A DNA stretch of 7,871 nucleotides from CBFGRU01 sp965651255 (GTDB lineage: Bacteria > Planctomycetota > Phycisphaerae > Phycisphaerales > SM1A02). Both the position numbers and the translations under genes were made by a program. Below are positions 6,997 through 7,871 of the stretch, piece by piece. The stretch covers positions 1 to 7,871 of the forward strand of contig CBFGRU010000147.1 of assembly GCA_965651255.1 (NCBI GenBank), read 5' to 3'. The notes beneath the pieces are model-generated. The model was not told the DNA's origin and did not search any database. It saw only the letters and a list, made by a program, of their open reading frames with translations. Numbering within the stretch: the first letter of the stretch is position 1; each line of letters opens with the position of its first letter.

Positions 6997-7503
6997 TCAG
7001 GCGTCACTGCACTCACCGGTCTTTGCGAACTTCTCCATCATTTCCCGGCTGCGGCGATCGAGCTCTTCCGGCGAGACATCTTCGACATGGGTTGCAATCG
7101 TCCACATGTGACCGAAGGGGTCTTTCAATGTGCCGGACCGGTCGCCGTAGAACTGGTTCTGCAGCGGTCGTACTTCGGTCGCGCCGTGCGCGAGGGCCTG
7201 CTGAAACATCGCATCGCAGTCTTCGGTGTAGATCATCAGACTCACCCCCGCGCCCCCCAGCGTCTCCGGGCCGACGAACCCCATCGTGGGAAACTCATCG
7301 GCAAGCATGATGTGTGAATCGCCGATGATCATCTCCGCATGACCGACCGATCCATTCGGCCCGTCCATGCGGAAGATTTCCCGCGCGTTGAACGCCTTTG
7401 TATAGAACGCCAGTGCCTTGGCGCCGCCCTTGACGATGAGATACGGCGTGACCGAGTGGTACCCGCGCGGAATGGCTTTCACGGAACTGCTGGTCGCTGA
7501 CAT
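6997..7503 (-). CDS. PhnB-like VOC (glyoxalase/bleomycin resistance fold) protein
   Basis: This encodes 168 residues, the usual size for PhnB-like proteins. The ATG at 7503 has GGAGGA seven bases upstream; a longer frame to 7692 lacks such a site and adds unrelated sequence. The fold shows in its order of motifs: YHSVTPYLIV (15-24) with His16, KALAFYTKAFNA (29-40), GHAEMIIGDSHIMLADEFP (54-72) with Glu57, VSLMIYTEDCDAMFQQALAHGA (87-108), QFYGDRSGTLKDPFGHMWTI (117-136), then IATHVEDVSPEEL. The family consists of two beta-alpha-beta-beta-beta units and includes dioxygenases, isomerases and antibiotic-binding proteins; the PhnB branch has no agreed activity. The C-terminus has an extra acidic helix. 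It has no partner genes here and points towards the surface-protein gene. The call to the superfamily is strong; the reaction is unknown. Confidence 0.93.
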   Translation of the reverse strand: MSATSSSVKAIPRGYHSVTPYLIVKGGAKALAFYTKAFNAREIFRMDGPNGSVGHAEMIIGDSHIMLADEFPTMGFVGPETLGGAGVSLMIYTEDCDAMFQQALAHGATEVRPLQNQFYGDRSGTLKDPFGHMWTIATHVEDVSPEELDRRSREMMEKFAKTGECSDA

Positions 7504-7554
7504 GGCCCTGTCCTCCAATGCTTCTGAATATGAATCGAGATGCAAACGAGCATC

Positions 7555-7583
7555 AGTAGAATGAGTGTTGAACAGAAAATCAA
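7555..7583 (-). promoter_or_regulatory. candidate promoter of the VOC gene
   Basis: On the minus strand TTGATT (7583-7578) and TCTACT (7560-7555) are separated by 17 bases, four of six matching in each element. Transcription would begin about 45 bases before the ATG at 7503. This is consistent with a housekeeping-type promoter but is based only on resemblance. Confidence 0.4.
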
Positions 7584-7713
7584 GGGAGACAACTCTGCAT
7601 TGTGGATTTCGCTGCGATGGCCGAAAGCCAACCGAACCAGATGGCGGCGGGCAGGCCGGCTGAATGATCAGGTTGTGGAAGGATCTGCCCAACTGTATCG
7701 CGGTTGATCCGCC

Positions 7714-7719
7714 TATACT
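7714..7719 (+). promoter_or_regulatory. candidate -10 element of the tRNA-Pro gene
   Basis: TATACT at 7714-7719 is a good -10 hexamer placed 31 bases before the tRNA 5' end, giving a leader of about 25 bases for RNase P to remove. I see no convincing -35 element at the expected spacing. Confidence 0.4.
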
Positions 7720-7750
7720 CGGCCGATCCGCGCGATCGAATACATGCGTG

Positions 7751-7824
<74 letters not shown>

Positions 7825-7871
7825 CTTGAGGAGTTTGGCGTTCAGGAGTCACAATTCCGGCAAGACTCGGC

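Noticed and set aside
7504..7692. N-terminal extension of the VOC protein to 7692
   Set aside because: The extra 63 residues do not belong to the family and lack a ribosome site, while the ATG at 7503 has a strong GGAGGA. A candidate promoter also lies inside the extension.

Overview
The window looks like a chromosomal segment of a GC-rich Planctomycetota bacterium, most likely of the Phycisphaerae type. This rests on three things: a surface protein with a PAPG-type C-terminal sorting tail followed by an arginine cluster, a divergent type VI secretion (T6SS) gene set with a sheath protein that joins TssB-like and TssC-like parts, and a kinase-fold gene next to it. The taxonomic call is an inference from protein style, not from a marker gene.

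Positions 1-6008 hold four genes on the minus strand, read from right to left. They are a TssB/TssC-type sheath fusion (4503-6008), a large 665-residue protein of unrecognised family with a possible Hsp70 substrate-binding-like beta region (2390-4387), a small lipoprotein that could take the place of TssJ (1764-2300), and a membrane-anchored pseudokinase that runs off the left edge (1-1736). The gaps are 115, 89 and 27 bases. All four read in one direction, so they probably form one operon that continues to the left. The sheath match makes a T6SS-like contractile machine the best reading. The other three genes would be its envelope, regulatory or assembly parts, but none of those three can be named by family.

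Positions 6009-6232 are a divergent intergenic region that must drive the T6SS-like operon to the left and the next gene to the right. Positions 6233-6871 encode a secreted, cell-surface-anchored protein with a signal peptide and a PEP-CTERM-like tail. It is followed by a perfect inverted repeat and a good intrinsic terminator (6926-6968), which lie between it and a convergent minus-strand gene.

Positions 6997-7503 encode a PhnB-like VOC (glyoxalase/bleomycin resistance fold) protein on the minus strand. A tRNA-Pro(UGG) gene on the plus strand at 7751-7824 closes the window. No insertion sequence, CRISPR array or other mobile element is visible. No gene-free stretch exceeds 300 bases.
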